DNA from: Haemaphysalis longicornis
Taxonomy: Eukaryota; Arthropoda; Arachnida; Ixodida; Ixodidae
Direction of reading: 5' to 3'
Assembly: GCA_013339765.2 (NCBI GenBank)
Contig: CM023456.1
Span: 83,809,636-83,873,635, forward strand
DNA: 64,000 bases
Shown: positions 32,711-45,520 of the stretch, piece by piece
Layout of the letters: every line of letters begins with the position of its first letter
Position numbering within the stretch: position 1 is the first letter of the stretch
Made by a program: the position numbers and the translations under genes
Notes under the pieces: generated by a model
What the model was told of the DNA's origin: nothing
What the model saw: the letters and a program-made list of their open reading frames with translations, nothing else
Databases searched by the model: none

Positions 32711-34974
32711 TCCGGTTCTTGCACACTGAACAACTAGCTCGGTTGACCCGTACACACGCCTGCTAACCTCTTTTCAGGGATTGAAACGCTGTAGGCGAAC
32801 GCACATTTCTGCTTTTCTTCAGTGTCTAGCTGTCGATGCTTGCGGTGCATGCAAAATTCTTGGTCACAATTTACATTCAAGTTAGGCTAGGACATTAGCT
32901 ATCCCTTTGCCATTCATGTACACACTTGAAACAAAATATCTCGGGGTCTGCGTACGTGCTCTGAAGACGAAAGCGGGTAGACAATTATTACCAACTTCTT
33001 TTTTTGCTACTACGTATTTGAGTAACCTTTTTCGCTCTCGTTTTGTTTCCTTTTGGCTTCAATTGTTTCAACTGGCGGCGTTTTTGCTACACCGTGTTTG
33101 CATCTCTTTCTTGGCTCTCGTTTCATTGTATTTTGCCGCGAAAGTATTCAACAGGAGAACTTGTAACACGTCACAGCTTGTCCATAATCCTAGTTGTGCG
33201 TGATGGGGAATACACCTGTTATAACTACGTGCCCGCCCGTTCACTTGTCACGCGGCCCACACTGCTTTGTGCCGAGATAGTGCATAGGTACTCCACTAGG
33301 CATTTAAAGTAGAGACAAGGGTGGAAATCCCATCAGATCAGGCCTGTGTTTTTTACAGAGTGAGCTACACTTGCCGAGGTTCAGTAGTTCAGCGTGGCTC
33401 CTGGAGAGCCTTGCTGCGCATGCGGGAGGAGCAGTGACGTCACACGGCGCACAGCTGGCGCGCCGGAGCCGTCACCGACGCGTGCGCCTCGCCGGTCTGC
33501 GCATTCCAGAGGAGTGACGTCATAGGCACCGCAGACGCCCTGGCGCTGGTGCGTGCCCGGCTGTGCGCCTCCGTTGCGCAGTAGCTAAACTGACCTTGCG
33601 CTGCGCGGTAGCCGCTTGATAGCACCTCTCATTTTGTGCGCATGTGCAGAGGTACCAGCGGGGGTGTACATGTAGCGGGGCGTTTTCTAGACAACCAGGC
33701 AAGCTAATCTAAACCTTAGCTCCCGCTACGTATATTCTGGCATAGCCGAGCTAAGTCACTGCTTAATTTCTTTTTTTTACTCTTTACGGCCGCGGTCATT
33801 TTCTTGAAAGAACGGTTTTTCAGAGAATGTGGCACTTCATGATTTTTTTATTAAGAACGAATGTTTCTTTGTCAGTCGATCCCTGTGAATATGATGAATC
33901 CTATACTTCTTATCATGAATTGAATTCGAAAGTATTGTAATCAAGTTGCCAGATGCATCCTGTTATTAAAATCGTCACCCATCCTTTTCTTCTTGTGTCA
34001 TTTTATTTCTCCGGGCATTTCTTGTCGTATTTTTCTGGAAAAATCTAGGCTAGCCTTGCTTTGCTGCGAAAGTACGAGAAGAAATGCCATAAGCGGGAAA
34101 AACCATCGAACGTTTTCAACAAAACCAGGGGCTGCCGATTCTGTGGCCTTCATCACTCAACACCACGAAAACGTTTGAGCTATAGACGACAACTCTGACC
34201 ATCTTTGACCCTGGCGTTTGCAGGAACTTGGTTCACTGAGCCTGGAGAGGAGCGGAAGATACCGGGGCCCTGAACGGAGGGATTTGCCCGCAGTCAAATG
34301 AAAACCACACATTCCCAAGTGTATGTTTTCTCTCTCTCTCACCTCTGGGCATAGACACCACTTTATCCCACTTTTTCCCAATGTCCCCACGTGGGCCATA
34401 GGCAATCCCCACATAAGATATAAACAATCCTTTCTGTAACAAGGTTATTCAACTCACTTTCGTTTTTGGGTTTGCACTGCTCGAGCGAAACGTGTTGAGA
34501 CATCACCGTACGATCGCAGGTCTCAGTGGCATCCCCGTGATGATGCTTTTGCGGCACTGCAAAAACGCTGACGTTTTGTCCATAGAGGCTGAGTTGATAT
34601 TTGTAACACGCGTTTAAAGATTTCCAGCCCGCAACACAGTCACGAAGCCCACCTTTCCACAGCTGGAGCCATGGATAAATCATTGTGTAGATAATGTGCG
34701 CTCCCCTGGTATTCCGGATGCTCGATGTTCCATCAGTACACGAAAGTTCACCCAATTATCTTCTGAAATCTATTATTTTACTTTGGGCGAGCAGCTTATC
34801 CTCAAAATTGGAGCAACTCCAACCATTTAGGTTTCCCGGTTTTTTATTCTTTGAGCCGTCCGCCATGTCTTGGGTCATCTCTAGACCACTGCACCCCTTT
34901 CTTCGACAACCCGAATTAGTTGATTATTTCAGAATTGAAATCAAAAGCAGTTTTGTTGCGGCAAACCTTTTCTT
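32711..34974. other. Unassigned stretch with CRE-like palindromes
   Basis: No gene recognised. A GC-rich island at 33400-33620 contains two perfect TGACGTCA palindromes (33435-33442 and 33515-33522). The rest has no known repeat, and open frames are under 135 codons without motifs. Confidence 0.4.
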
Positions 34975-35600
34975 TCAATAGTAAGTAATAGAGAAGGAGG
35001 TGCAATAGTTAACGACTGCAACAGGACATCCTGTACTAATAAATGGAAAGAAGAGTACGTGGGAGTGAATGTTAGAATGGTACAAAACAATATAATAACA
35101 AAACGAATAAAATAAAAATACCAGAAGCCAATAAAACACTTTATGCACAAGAAACAGATAGAAACTTATACAATACAAAATAAAATGCATGTATTTATAT
35201 CCCATGATGTAAGATCAACCAATTATGGAAAGCCCAATGAAATGCCAGCAGTCATTTAAAGCGCTTTTTCGTAAACATAACTGTTTAACTGCATACAGAA
35301 ATGTTTGTTCCGAATGAATGTAGAAAATTCATTAAAAAGCAAAGAACGTATCACTGCGCCAATGAAGAAATAACAAGAAACAGGGGTGGTAAAGGGTAGT
35401 GGACCCATGAAAGAGATTACATTTCACCAAGAAAAGATGCCTTTTAGGTCATTAACAAATTTTTGAGTATATTTATAGGTATTTCGTGCTGGTAGTAGTG
35501 AGTTCCAGAAGGATACTGCAGAAAAATTAGAGCCATTCCACTCAATGTGAAAGCTGTCGGAAGTGCAGAGCCGTGATTCGACATAATGAGCTGCAGCGCC
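34975..35600 (-). mobile_element. CR1-like LINE 3' end (tentative)
   Basis: The minus strand carries SNFSAVSFWNSLLPARNTYK (about 35530-35470), resembling the F-W-N-S-L-P segment near the end of CR1/L2-type RTs, then KFVNDLKGIFSW. Downstream (35205-34975) is a T-rich region ending ISTGCPVAVVNYCTSFSITY, which I associate with CR1 3' UTR-like tails in ticks. The match is from recall of the pattern, so the call is tentative. Confidence 0.4.
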
Positions 35601-35731
35601 GTTATCCGCTCACCGCTGTCACCCAAAGCATTTCAAATTGCCCGCCTTCGCAGTGCTCGCGCGCCCCCTGCCTGAAACTGCACCAGCGGGATTTCTGTTC
35701 TTTTTGTGCTGAACTGCTTCAATGTCGTATA

Positions 35732-35829
35732 CTGGAGCTGTTTTGCGTCATTTCGAACGCGTAATTTCTTTATTGCGCGGCTGGAGCCCTTCTGCGTCAT
35801 TTCGAACGCGCCATTTTTTTCTTGCGCGG
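35732..35829. repeat. Tandem duplication of a 49-bp unit
   Basis: CTGGAGC...GCGCGG occurs twice head to tail (35732-35780 and 35781-35829), sharing TGCGTCATTTCGAACGCG. The two units differ at only a few bases. Confidence 0.85.
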
Positions 35830-36129
35830 CCGCTTTTTTCGCCTACTATCGTAAAAACCAACCCAACGAGCGTTCCTAACTAAATGAATGCGGGGGCTGC
35901 CGGTTATACACGCAGATATTGCCTGAAATGTACTTGGAGTTTTCTTTGCGCCAAGAACGGGGAAATGTATGACAAGCGCCATCGGTTCACGAGGTTCGAG
36001 GAGGCGACCCCCTGATGACGGTACATCAGGCTGTACTTGGGTCTGTTAACTCGCTGCGGCGCCTAAGTCCGGCAGTCGCATCGACTGTTAGCGAGCCACG
36101 ACGACATGGCGGGCCCATAAAGGGCTCAG

Positions 36130-36360
36130 AACTTTAAATCAGCCGCTTCTTTTCCGCAGTTCGTTCGTACTTTCGGCAAAATGAAATTATTCTTCTGAAT
36201 AAACCCGGTGACATTCGTGTTGACAAGCTGGCAAAGAGGGTTGAAAGGGAAGGGAATGTAATTGTTAATTAGGTTGTATAAAAATAAACCAAGCCAATAA
36301 TTTACGAGGGTTTTGCCTGATAGAATATTATTGGCTCCCATCGATTGCATAGTATTCTTA
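36130..36360 (-). pseudogene. CR1-like LINE RT C-terminal fragment
   Basis: A minus-strand frame at 36126-36350 reads KTLVNYWLGLFLYNLINNYI, then PFPFNPLCQLVNTNV and NNFILPKVRTNCGKEA. The order of an aromatic helix, a short linker, and N-x-x-L-P-x-V-R-T-N-x-G-K corresponds to the segment just before the W-N-x-L-P box of CR1-type reverse transcriptases. The W-N box itself does not follow here, so the copy is truncated or interrupted after 36126. It is on the same strand as the CR1-like tail at 34975-35600 and could be the same insertion split by about 530 bp, but I cannot prove that. Confidence 0.5.
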
Positions 36361-36848
36361 TTGAATGAACTAAGGTGAGTGTTCTCATTGCTTTGTTTTC
36401 TTCCACCTGAACTGATGACAGGTATGTAGTGTAGGTGTTGTGCCGGACCGATAGGCCGTAGTTAATGTGCAAGTCGCCTTAAAAATCTGGACAAATTCCT
36501 GTATGCTCCTCCAATGGCGTTAGGAGGATTTCATTTCATGGTGTCCGGGCCCTTTAAAAAAAAAAGGAAAGCATTACCGGAGGATAAAGCAAAAAAAAGA
36601 CAACAAAACAACAAAAACAAAATAAAAGGAATAATTTACACAAACTTAATAACATATCTTCGAGAAGACGCTGTTATTCACGTAGTGTTCCGATATTTTT
36701 GCTCATTTTTTCAAACTGCAAATGCAAAATCGTCGATTTTCGCAGGGAAACACAGAGAGAACCCGGAAGTGGATGGTGCGTCGCTTATCCACACAAAACC
36801 GATTATCGGAAGCTGACAGGCCGTTAGTTTTGTCTTCCGTTCTCCCTA
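36361..36848. other. Unassigned stretch
   Basis: No recognised feature. An A-rich tract lies at 36553-36630. Confidence 0.5.
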
Positions 36849-36870
36849 CCCCCCCCCCCCCCCCCCCCCC
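36849..36870. repeat. 22-base poly-C run
   Basis: An uninterrupted C homopolymer lies immediately before a LINE fragment. Its length is likely to be unreliable in any assembly. Confidence 0.9.
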
Positions 36871-37148
36871 AACCCGTTGGCCTGATGAGTTACAGCATCC
36901 CTGCTTTGGTCCCTCTATCAAAAGGAACTGTCAAAGCGCTAGAGAGCATGCAAGCACAAGTCCTGCGGGTCTGCATTGGCGTTCCAAAGACAACCTCTAC
37001 CATCGGAACGCTGACAGAATGCAGGCAGCTCTCACCACTCGCTCTAAGCACGCAGGAGTTGCTTCGTGCGCGTCCCCCGGATACGCCAGGGCGCTTCTTG
37101 GTCCGTTCAAAAACGGAACGGAATGCTGTTGCTTCTGAATGCAGTTAG
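36871..37148 (+). pseudogene. RNase H LINE thumb fragment
   Basis: An 87-residue frame (36885-37148) reads MSYSIPALVPLSKGTVKALE, then QAQVLRVCIGVPKTTSTIGT and LTECRQLSPLAL. This is the thumb region after the YADD box in I-like LINEs, where R-V-C-L-G-x-P-K-T is conserved. Nothing of the palm or RNase H is seen on either side. The fragment starts right after the poly-C run, so the run marks the upstream junction. It is internally open but isolated. Confidence 0.72.
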
Positions 37149-40100
37149 CAGCGTCAAGTAGTGAAAATGAAATGTTTTATATCAATCTGTTGCCTGACAA
37201 TTTCGCGTGGTAGGACAGAATCTATTTATTTTGACGTAACATATTTCTTTCTTTCCACGGCACCATCTTCAGTGAAGTGAACGAGGAGCCAAGTATGCGG
37301 CGCCCAACACAACAGTTCGCGGCTATAGAAGCAGACACACGCGAAGCACGTCCTTGATGACTTCCGCACCCAGAAGATAATGTGCGCTGCAGGTTCTATC
37401 GCGTAGGGGGCTCGTCAGTGAATTTCCCTTTGTTTCCCGGCCGGAAATGACATTTGTGCGAGGATTGGGAATTTCAAACGTGACAGATAACTTAAAACGG
37501 GGCGCTTTTGCAGTGGAAAAGAAAATAGCTGCAACAAGTGATTTTTTTTAAAGCGAGGTTCGGTGTAGTATATATAACAGCAAATTATGTTTTCGGCACA
37601 CGTACGTGAGAGGAATTGTTTGCCTTCGCATGAACAAAAGAAGTGAGGTGTCTTTGCATCGGCGCTATTGAAAATGTACATGACGAAAAGGGCTCACTTG
37701 AAAGCAGTTTTTTGTTTGTGTGTTTGGACAAAACGAGACATACTCAAATACGGGTGGCAAAAAGGTTACTTCTCCCTAAACTGAGATTCTTTAATTTATG
37801 GATGTCTTCTTTGATCGCAGACACATGCTGGCCGGTGCGGGTCTTTTTCGCCATTGGATTGGTTCCCAAGCCGTTGCTCTTTAGAATACCTAACATTCAC
37901 GTATCATGAATTCTCAGCGAGTTCCACGTATAGATCCTTCATTATGTATGAACAGAAGCGCGCTCAGAACACGGAATCTCAGCAGGAAAAACACGCAGTG
38001 TGTTTGTTTTCTTACTGTTATCCCGTATTGGCGCACTCAATTTATTTGATAGCCGGCCGAATGTGACCCCCGGGACATCAAAAATGGATTTGGTTCCCAA
38101 CTTGAGTTTCTGTCTCTGATGCTGCCTTTAAAGTTAGGAACGAAGCTCGAGGAATCTGGCGAGTGGATTGAAATCTGGGTATGTATTATACTTTCGGCCC
38201 CCTCTCACGGGCCTTTCCTGCAGCAAAACTTTAATTGGCGACCTGGCCTCATTGAAGGCAAAAGAAAGCGTCCCTTTGGTTTTCTGTCGCTCCAAATATA
38301 GGGTCATTAGTACGGCTCTATCCATCGCGTTCCAGAAGTTCCGCTATTAAACAAACATTGCTCAGGGGGCCCCCCCGCATACAAATTAGTGGGTCGGCGT
38401 GCAATTGAGCGCCTATGTAACTACACCGAAGGGAAGAGGGGGAATGGATCATTTATTTACGTTGGTTCGTTCAAAATTATGTTGATAAACGAACTACGAC
38501 ATTTACTCCGTATTTTTTGCGTTCAGCGACATTTCAAGCTTGTTCGCCAATTGTTGTTATTTACGTGGTTTTGCCTCTCACACGTGATAGTTCTACGTGT
38601 TGCTAATTTGTTGTGATACTTGCGTGCTTGCATGTTTTCTCGTCACATTATGCACTGAACACCTCCAGAAAGAAATAGGTTGCGAAGTATTTATGCCACC
38701 CAATTCGACTTATTTGTCGAATGTTGCCAGCGAATCCTCTCTTAGGCAAACCACAAACCAAAGGGTAGCTATACTTTTTATAATTTCAGATGTTTAAGCC
38801 ATTTTGAGCTGTGTTTAGGTTTTTCTCGGAGGATAAACAGCGCGGCTTTGCAAAGTGTAAAATCAAATTTTTGGTATGTGTACCAGCAAAGATGCACATT
38901 AAAAACATAGCCCTTCCACGAAATTTAGACCTGGAGCTTTGATTTCGGCTCCTTGGTGGTGGAAGTTGAAATAAAACGAAAATATTAAATCAGCTACCAA
39001 AAACGTTCCGCTATTTATTTCAAATTGTTCAAAAGTGTTTGGTTAAAATTTTAACGACATATATTTGAAAAAAAAAACATCACGAATATACCTCTTTTAA
39101 AAATAATTGGTAGCAGCAACCTCAATGTTCACCAGCGTTGCGTGATGTCACGTTTTTATATCAGGCCCTGAATGAGCCACTTGATTGCATTCTAATTATT
39201 GCACAGCTTTACGTTACATGTTCGTCAAAGGTTTACATGCCACTGTGCTTTATTTGCCCCCGGTATATTTCGTAGGGATTCGTCTCTAGACCGCCTACAA
39301 GTTTCGCGCAATGCCCTATTTCCTGACATTGATCCTTTCATGTCTCACACATTTTTTATGGTGATTGAAAAACATTATGATCCCTTTACTCGTTTTTATG
39401 CTGTACATGCACATTGAACCTTTCTTTCATCTGTGTCTGCAGTTACGACATGTGGTTCTGGGGATTCCACGAATTGTGGCAAGTACTCATACTTTTACCG
39501 TTACGCCAGGTCTGCCAATGTAGAAGCCCTATCGGTGCTTTCGAGCAAGAAATGCCCATGAAAGAGTGAATGGATAAGTGTACAGGAAGCTGCGCAAAGG
39601 AATGGCCGCTCCATTGTGGCACACGGGTTGCTCCGACATTCAGCGGAGTCGCGCTGCCAAAGGAAGATAATAGGCGTCACGAAGCGTGTGGGTCGGCGTG
39701 CCTTTCACGGCGGGAATCGATATTCGCCCAGGGCAGACCGCTTCGTACCGGGAACTGGTGCCGTGGGTCAACGGGTCATCTTTCTAGGGAACGGCATCGT
39801 CGGTGAGAACATTGCTGTTCGCTCTGACGAAATTTGTTTCCTCGACGTACCGCCGGCAAGTAGAACGGGCTCGCGGTGGTACGTAACGCACACTAGCAAT
39901 AACAGAGAATGTATGGCACAGCTATGTGGCGCCAAAAAACTAATTGAGTGGCATCTACGTGGCTATCATTGACAGTTGCCTGAACAGAACTGTGCGCCAT
40001 TCCCTATTCAGGAAGGTGATTTTGAGGGGCGTCTTGGGAAAAAGAAGGTACTGAGGGTTTAAAACGTCCTGCAACTGTGGGCACGGAGCCGTTTATTTAC

Positions 40101-43100
40101 CATTTCTTGAACAGACTTCTTCACATGGTGCTACGATCTATGCGGCTTGCGCCCCTCAGTGACAAGCCTGTAACAACTTCTGTAGCCGGATCTGAAAGAT
40201 TATTTTGGCGTTAAGGATAAGGTAAGAAAAAGTGTCCTCGTGATATGTAAAATATGTCCACCGGGTGAAGCACTCTCCGCCAACAACGAGGCTTCATCGA
40301 TACCTTGGAGCCACATGGATGTGGCAATTTTTTTTACGTTTGACACAATAATGATTTTAACTGCGTTTTCCATTCAACTTAACATATCTTCTGGAATATT
40401 CCACTATTGTACTGAATGAATCGCCCGGCCTCAGAATAAAAAGGCTAACTTCCGCCTCAGGTGCTTTGCAGCGTATTAAGACAAAATGAGAAATAAAATT
40501 CCGCATTAGGCTCAGCATAGTGTGGTTCACATGAGAGCGCTGGTTTGGGCTTGTTGGTGGGATATGGCAAACAATGGAAGGGCTAAAATAAGAAGGACAC
40601 GCGAGACATATATATACAAAACAACTGGTCCACGTCATCATGGGTATTTATTCGCGTGACATTCGAAAAACAAATAACGCTCTTTCATTGATAAGTCCAC
40701 AGAGGCAGTAATAACACACTGGTCTTCCCGCATTCGCTATCAAATCAGCCTACGATATCTTTCGCGTGAATTGATGCTTGTGTTTGGCAAGAATTGCGGA
40801 CGGACTTCCGGAGTGGTTTGCAACCAAGCTGCTTGCAGTGTGTCACGAGCCGTCCCCCCGTGCTTCTTTTCACATTATTGTTTTTCTGGCAATCTACAGG
40901 AAAGCTGTATTCGAACGCCTCCTGCGCATGCTACAAAGAGATTTTCGGCCATTTGGTGGCACGTATGTTTTGTAAATAGGCTAGGGTTTTTTCAATTTGC
41001 ATAGCTTGCTCAGTTTTGTAGGTGCCAACACAACCCTCTTTCACTTACCAACCTTTCTGACGCCAACGTCTGAGCCCGGTTGCTAGTTAGATGTAATAAA
41101 GGGATCTGAATGCGTTACACCATTGCCTCTCACTATTTGGTTCTTGCTCCAAACTGAATAGTGAATGAAACAGTAATTTTATTATTTTATTATTTCGAAG
41201 AAGTCAGTGTGATTTAATGTAATTATTTTCCGAGGCCAGCAATTTGTTACGTAATTTCATTACTTTAGAGCCAATTTCCCCGAAGTAAATAAAAATGTAA
41301 TTTAATGCTTTGAAGTATTTCTGTTATCGATGCTGCTCACCTCACTGCGATCGTCATATGATTTTTATGCAGTGGAGCGTCGTATATATCAATATAAAAA
41401 GTTCTAAAGCATTGATCACACAATTGCGTCGATCAGCATTCTTATCGCAGGAATTGAGTAATGTACGCGCTGGTATTTAGGTGGTTCATTATTATTAGAG
41501 GTGCTATAACAGCGACAGAGACCCGAGACACGGTGCAAGGTAACGGCGCCGCGTGATCCTGCGGTTATTTTGCTTCAAAATTTGTTTCACATTTCCTTGT
41601 TCGCAATTAATACCTATGTATTCTCATTTATTCGCGCCACTTCCGGTGCCAACGAAAAACCGCAACGGGGATGGTACCTGTGTGCTGATATTGCTATGAA
41701 GTATTTTTTTATTGCCTTAAATGCCAGCGCCCGAACTGCCTACACTGTGAGAAGTTGAATTGCAAGCGTTAATCGGCGCTGTATGGAGCTTCAGACAAAA
41801 GAAAAGATGTGAATCTCTAGAGAAGACAAAACTGTGGTCCATTTGGGTAGCAGAGTAAGTTCTACATTAAAGGATTGATTTGACCCAACTTCAAATTAAT
41901 TCTTGCAAGGGCTACAGAACAGGCCATTAGCTTTTTATTCAGACGGTTCACGGTCACACCGCAGCCGCCGAGTAACCTATTCATTTTGGAAGTGGTTGAG
42001 TGGGATATAAGTAAAGATTAAATCAAACCTCTAGTTCACACTCGAGGCATTCACAGGGGCTTTTGCTGCTTAGCGCGAGACGATTAGTCCACTGGTGGGA
42101 AAGACTACAAAACTTGGCGACAGGTAGAACAGAAACCTTTTGAATTGGTAAGGGAATCAAAAGAGATATTGATTGTGAATTGACAATAAAATACCAGCTG
42201 TTAGTACACAAACCACAAAAGGCATTAGTCATCAAGCCGTTTCGAAGGGCTGACCGTTGAACATTGCCGTCGTTACCGAAGTAGAATATATGTTTTATAC
42301 TATTTAAGACAAACAAGATGGCGCTTGCGTGGCCTTTGCAATAACGGGCTTGGACCATTTATTAACACAACTGTTGGGAAAACTAAACTGCTGCTAAACA
42401 CCTCCTGACAACTCTTGTCACACTGCTACATTCCCAGAACCGACCGATCTGTACTCCTATGTCATTACCTCTGTTACGATGAACCATTGAGAATGTGGGG
42501 AGACTACAATATGGAATACATCGTCGCTCTGAGTTGGGCACTCCTAGGGACAATTTGTCCCCCTTGCGGCAGCGCGTTCTCGAGATTCACTCCTTTTCCT
42601 CCTTTTAACATCCGCCTGGGCAGAAGCACTTCTCAGAAAAACCGCTCGCAAAGCTTGTTTAGATCTTCAGTCAAGCGACGCGATGATTCACAATACCAGT
42701 TTGCATAGGCATATCAGCCAACTTGAATGAGGAGGAGCGAATACCGGAGATAGTTTGAAAGGCCATTGAACGCCGCACTGCCCCTTCGTTAAAATAGTTC
42801 TTTTTCGTACCCTTAGGCTGCCAGCATACTCAAAAAATGTACAGAAAGTCGTTTCACATCCTGCAATCACGAGTTTAAGCCTCCTGATTGCTTCTTCGAA
42901 CACTCCCCATGGCGCTAAAGCACAGTCTCGAAACCTGCGATAATATCATTATCCGCATAAAACAGGGCCCTACACATTTTCCTGCAATAAGATTCGATAA
43001 GATGCGATAAGGCTCTCCATTCTAAATGGAGAAATCACTGCTGTTTGCTTAAGACATACAAATTAAAACTGACCGCTTTGACCTCAGGCGTAGTGTTATT

Positions 43101-44751
43101 GAAACCAATCCCTGGTCTGAGGACACTTGAACAGACAACCAATTGTTTTAGAGTGCATTTCTTCTAGCTAATATAAAAGCCAGTATTTTATATATTGGGG
43201 GAACCGTAAAAAATGTTTGAGTAAATTGGTGGAAATAATTTTAATTTTGCTTTACACATCTCGGAGTCTGAAAGGCGGGCCCATGTGATGCCTAAACGTG
43301 ACACGTAGTGTTTCGTATGCAAATAGCTCTGTTGGTTTCAATGCGTGGTTCGAAACCCGCTAAAGCAATAGTAAAGGCTGCATTTTGGTATTATTTTGGC
43401 TGATGACAAATACCTCTTTCATCTCATCTACAGTTAAAAGCATGCTAACCACACGGCTCGCTGTCATGGCTGCCTGTTTTCATTTTGGCGGTATGCGTGA
43501 GGTTGCTACATCTGCAAATAACGCTTTCCAGCTTTCCTTTCTAGGGTCACGTCAGAAAAAAACTTTTGCTTCAAGGCGTTTTAAGTGGTGCGCTTTTGTT
43601 CGTAATAGAGAGAATATACTTAGGGTTGCTCATTTTCGGGTAAAACCCGCGTTTACCTGATTCTTACACCCTGAACGTGTTTCAAAGGTTCCGGATTAAT
43701 CCCGACTTCTCCGCGAATGAACCTTTTCGAAGTAGCGATGCGCACGGTGGTGCGCTGACGGCCCGCCGGCATCAAAAACCAGTACTTGCTGGAAGCAAGC
43801 CCCCCAAACACAGCTTCCCAACTCATTGCCTATCTGCATGACTCTACCTCTCGCTGCCGCAGGAATTCTGCTGCACTTACATTGTTGTGCCTAGATAATG
43901 AAAGCTGCTTTGCTGAGAGAACTTTTTCCCAGTTGGGATACGTTCAGCGAATGGACAAGTCTTGAATGAAGACTGACATGTTACGCAGGGAGGTCATATT
44001 GTGTGTAAACAAAGATGAGCGCGAAATCGATGACCAGCTTTTCGTAAAAAAATGTTTCATTTCTTAAGAGTTATCAATTCCTTTTACTGTAATCATTACT
44101 GATTCATATCCAATACAAATGCAAAATTTAGGAGAGCATTTTCTTGAAAACACTGATTTAGTTGTGGTTCGGGGACCGAGCTTAGCATAACGGTCTCCCA
44201 CTGCTCGTCACTAGTGAAGCTTAAATGTGTGTGTAGAGTATGTGGTCGGACCTCTCAAGCCAAAATCGTGTGAGCGAGTGTGCTTCGCTGTGTGCACCAC
44301 TTGCAGTGAGTTTTGTTGTTTTCGTTTATTTCAACACAATTAAATACACACTGTCCTATGGGGCATCGCTGGAGCCAAAATAAAGTAGGTCTGACGGGTC
44401 CATGCCACCCGACACACTCATGGAGGCTATGGGACCATAAAGAGCAACAGAAATTTTTTACACGCATAAATATAGAGAGAAAGCGCACACGAGAGGGGCA
44501 GATTCAAAGAGAGGAAAACGGTTTGCACACATCCGTCGAATTCGAAAATAAATTTAAAATATGCGTTCTGGCCTAACCATACCAGTATAAAATATCAATA
44601 TTGAGACACAACTTATCGAAAGAGCCGAAAATGAGGAAATAAAAAAATGAACACATATTATTCAGGCACTCGTAAAAATTGTACAGTTCGGGATAAATGC
44701 TGCATAACAAGACAGGAAAAGAAAGTATATTAGTCGGTAGTTGACGTAAGG
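37149..44751. other. Unassigned 7.6-kb stretch
   Basis: I could not assign any gene, SINE, LINE or DNA transposon here. The longest frames (for example 39616-39972, 118 codons) have no motif. The base composition is AT-rich and uniform, as expected for old intergenic or intronic DNA. Confidence 0.5.
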
Positions 44752-45390
44752 CTACAATTCGGCGTGCACGGCTACCCACTTAAGGTAATTATGTCTGAAC
44801 ATAGCATGTCGCAGACGTGTTTCGCCATGTACGTTTAAAAAATTCCCCCGCACCTCCCCGAAGAAAATCGTGCAGAAATGCGAATGCATTGGGTGCACCG
44901 ATGAGTGTGTTGCGAGTAATGTAGTAATTAATGACGAGAGTGTGAACGTAATATCGTTGTACCTGACGGCCACAATCACTGCCTTGTGATCGCTAAAGTG
45001 CACGGTCAAAGGGTCTTTGAGAAGCATACGCGCGTCACAGTTTCGCGTAAAGACCAGATCAATGCAACTCCCGTGAATGGTAGTGGGGCACGTGTCGAAG
45101 CCGGCAGAGAGACAATGCATAGAGTGCCTGGTCTTCATGTACTCGACCAGCCACTCGCCACTCTTCTTGCGCACGTCAACGTTGAAGTCGCCAACCACGA
45201 CTATGGGGTCAGAGGGTTTGGAGCGCACGCGCACACTTTCCATAGCCGCGTCCAGCTGCGCGGCAACGGCGTCTCGAGCGAGGGCTAGGCGGCAGCTGTT
45301 GCTAGGGGCGAGGAGGAGCGCGGAGAGATAACACCTGCGGGCGCACGCCGACGGAGCACGACAACCCCCGACTAAGAAATGCATTCGCAT
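44752..45390 (-). pseudogene. Helentron-type endonuclease domain, C-terminal half open
   Basis: A 212-residue minus-strand frame without stops. After a divergent N-terminal 50 residues it reads LARDAVAAQLDAAMESVRV, PIVVVGDFNVDVRKKSGEWL (residues about 82-101), STCIDLVF-like SCIDLVFTRN and VHFSDHKAVIVAV. These are the GDFN, ID-x-V-F and SDH blocks of an EEP nuclease, all with catalytic residues intact. The style resembles the endonuclease fused to Helentron helicases rather than the LINE nucleases elsewhere in this window. The N-terminal half of the fold is missing: the frame starts inside a hairpin repeat (45378-45392). Past about residue 155 the frame runs on into repeat sequence. A LINE origin is the alternative. 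Confidence 0.65.
44830..44895 (-). repeat. Hairpin repeat downstream of endonuclease
   Basis: AAATGCGAATGCATT (44876-44890) follows AAAAAATTCCCCCGCACCTC. The same arrangement occurs at 6403-6463. It lies on the 3' side of the endonuclease frame, where a Helentron terminal hairpin would be expected. Confidence 0.5.
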
Positions 45391-45520
45391 TTACGACGAC
45401 GACGACGACGAAGGCAGAACTACGAGGCGCGCGCTCACGTGCGCTCGCGCTGGAGGAATGCAGGCGCACGCCGGCCAACGGAACAAGACAACCCCCGGCT
45501 AATAAATGCATTCGCATTTA
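45290..45520 (-). repeat. Two copies of the AAATGCATTCGCATTT repeat
   Basis: Hairpins at 45378-45392 and 45504-45519 are each preceded on the plus strand by similar text (ACAACCCCCGACTAAG and ACAACCCCCGGCTAAT). A (GAC)n run at 45393-45411 separates them. The two copies are head to tail, about 127 bp apart. Confidence 0.7.

Noticed and set aside
43675..43725. TTCCGGATTAATCCCGAC as a third Ruka-like SINE
   Set aside because: Only a short body-like match; no A or B box or tail nearby.
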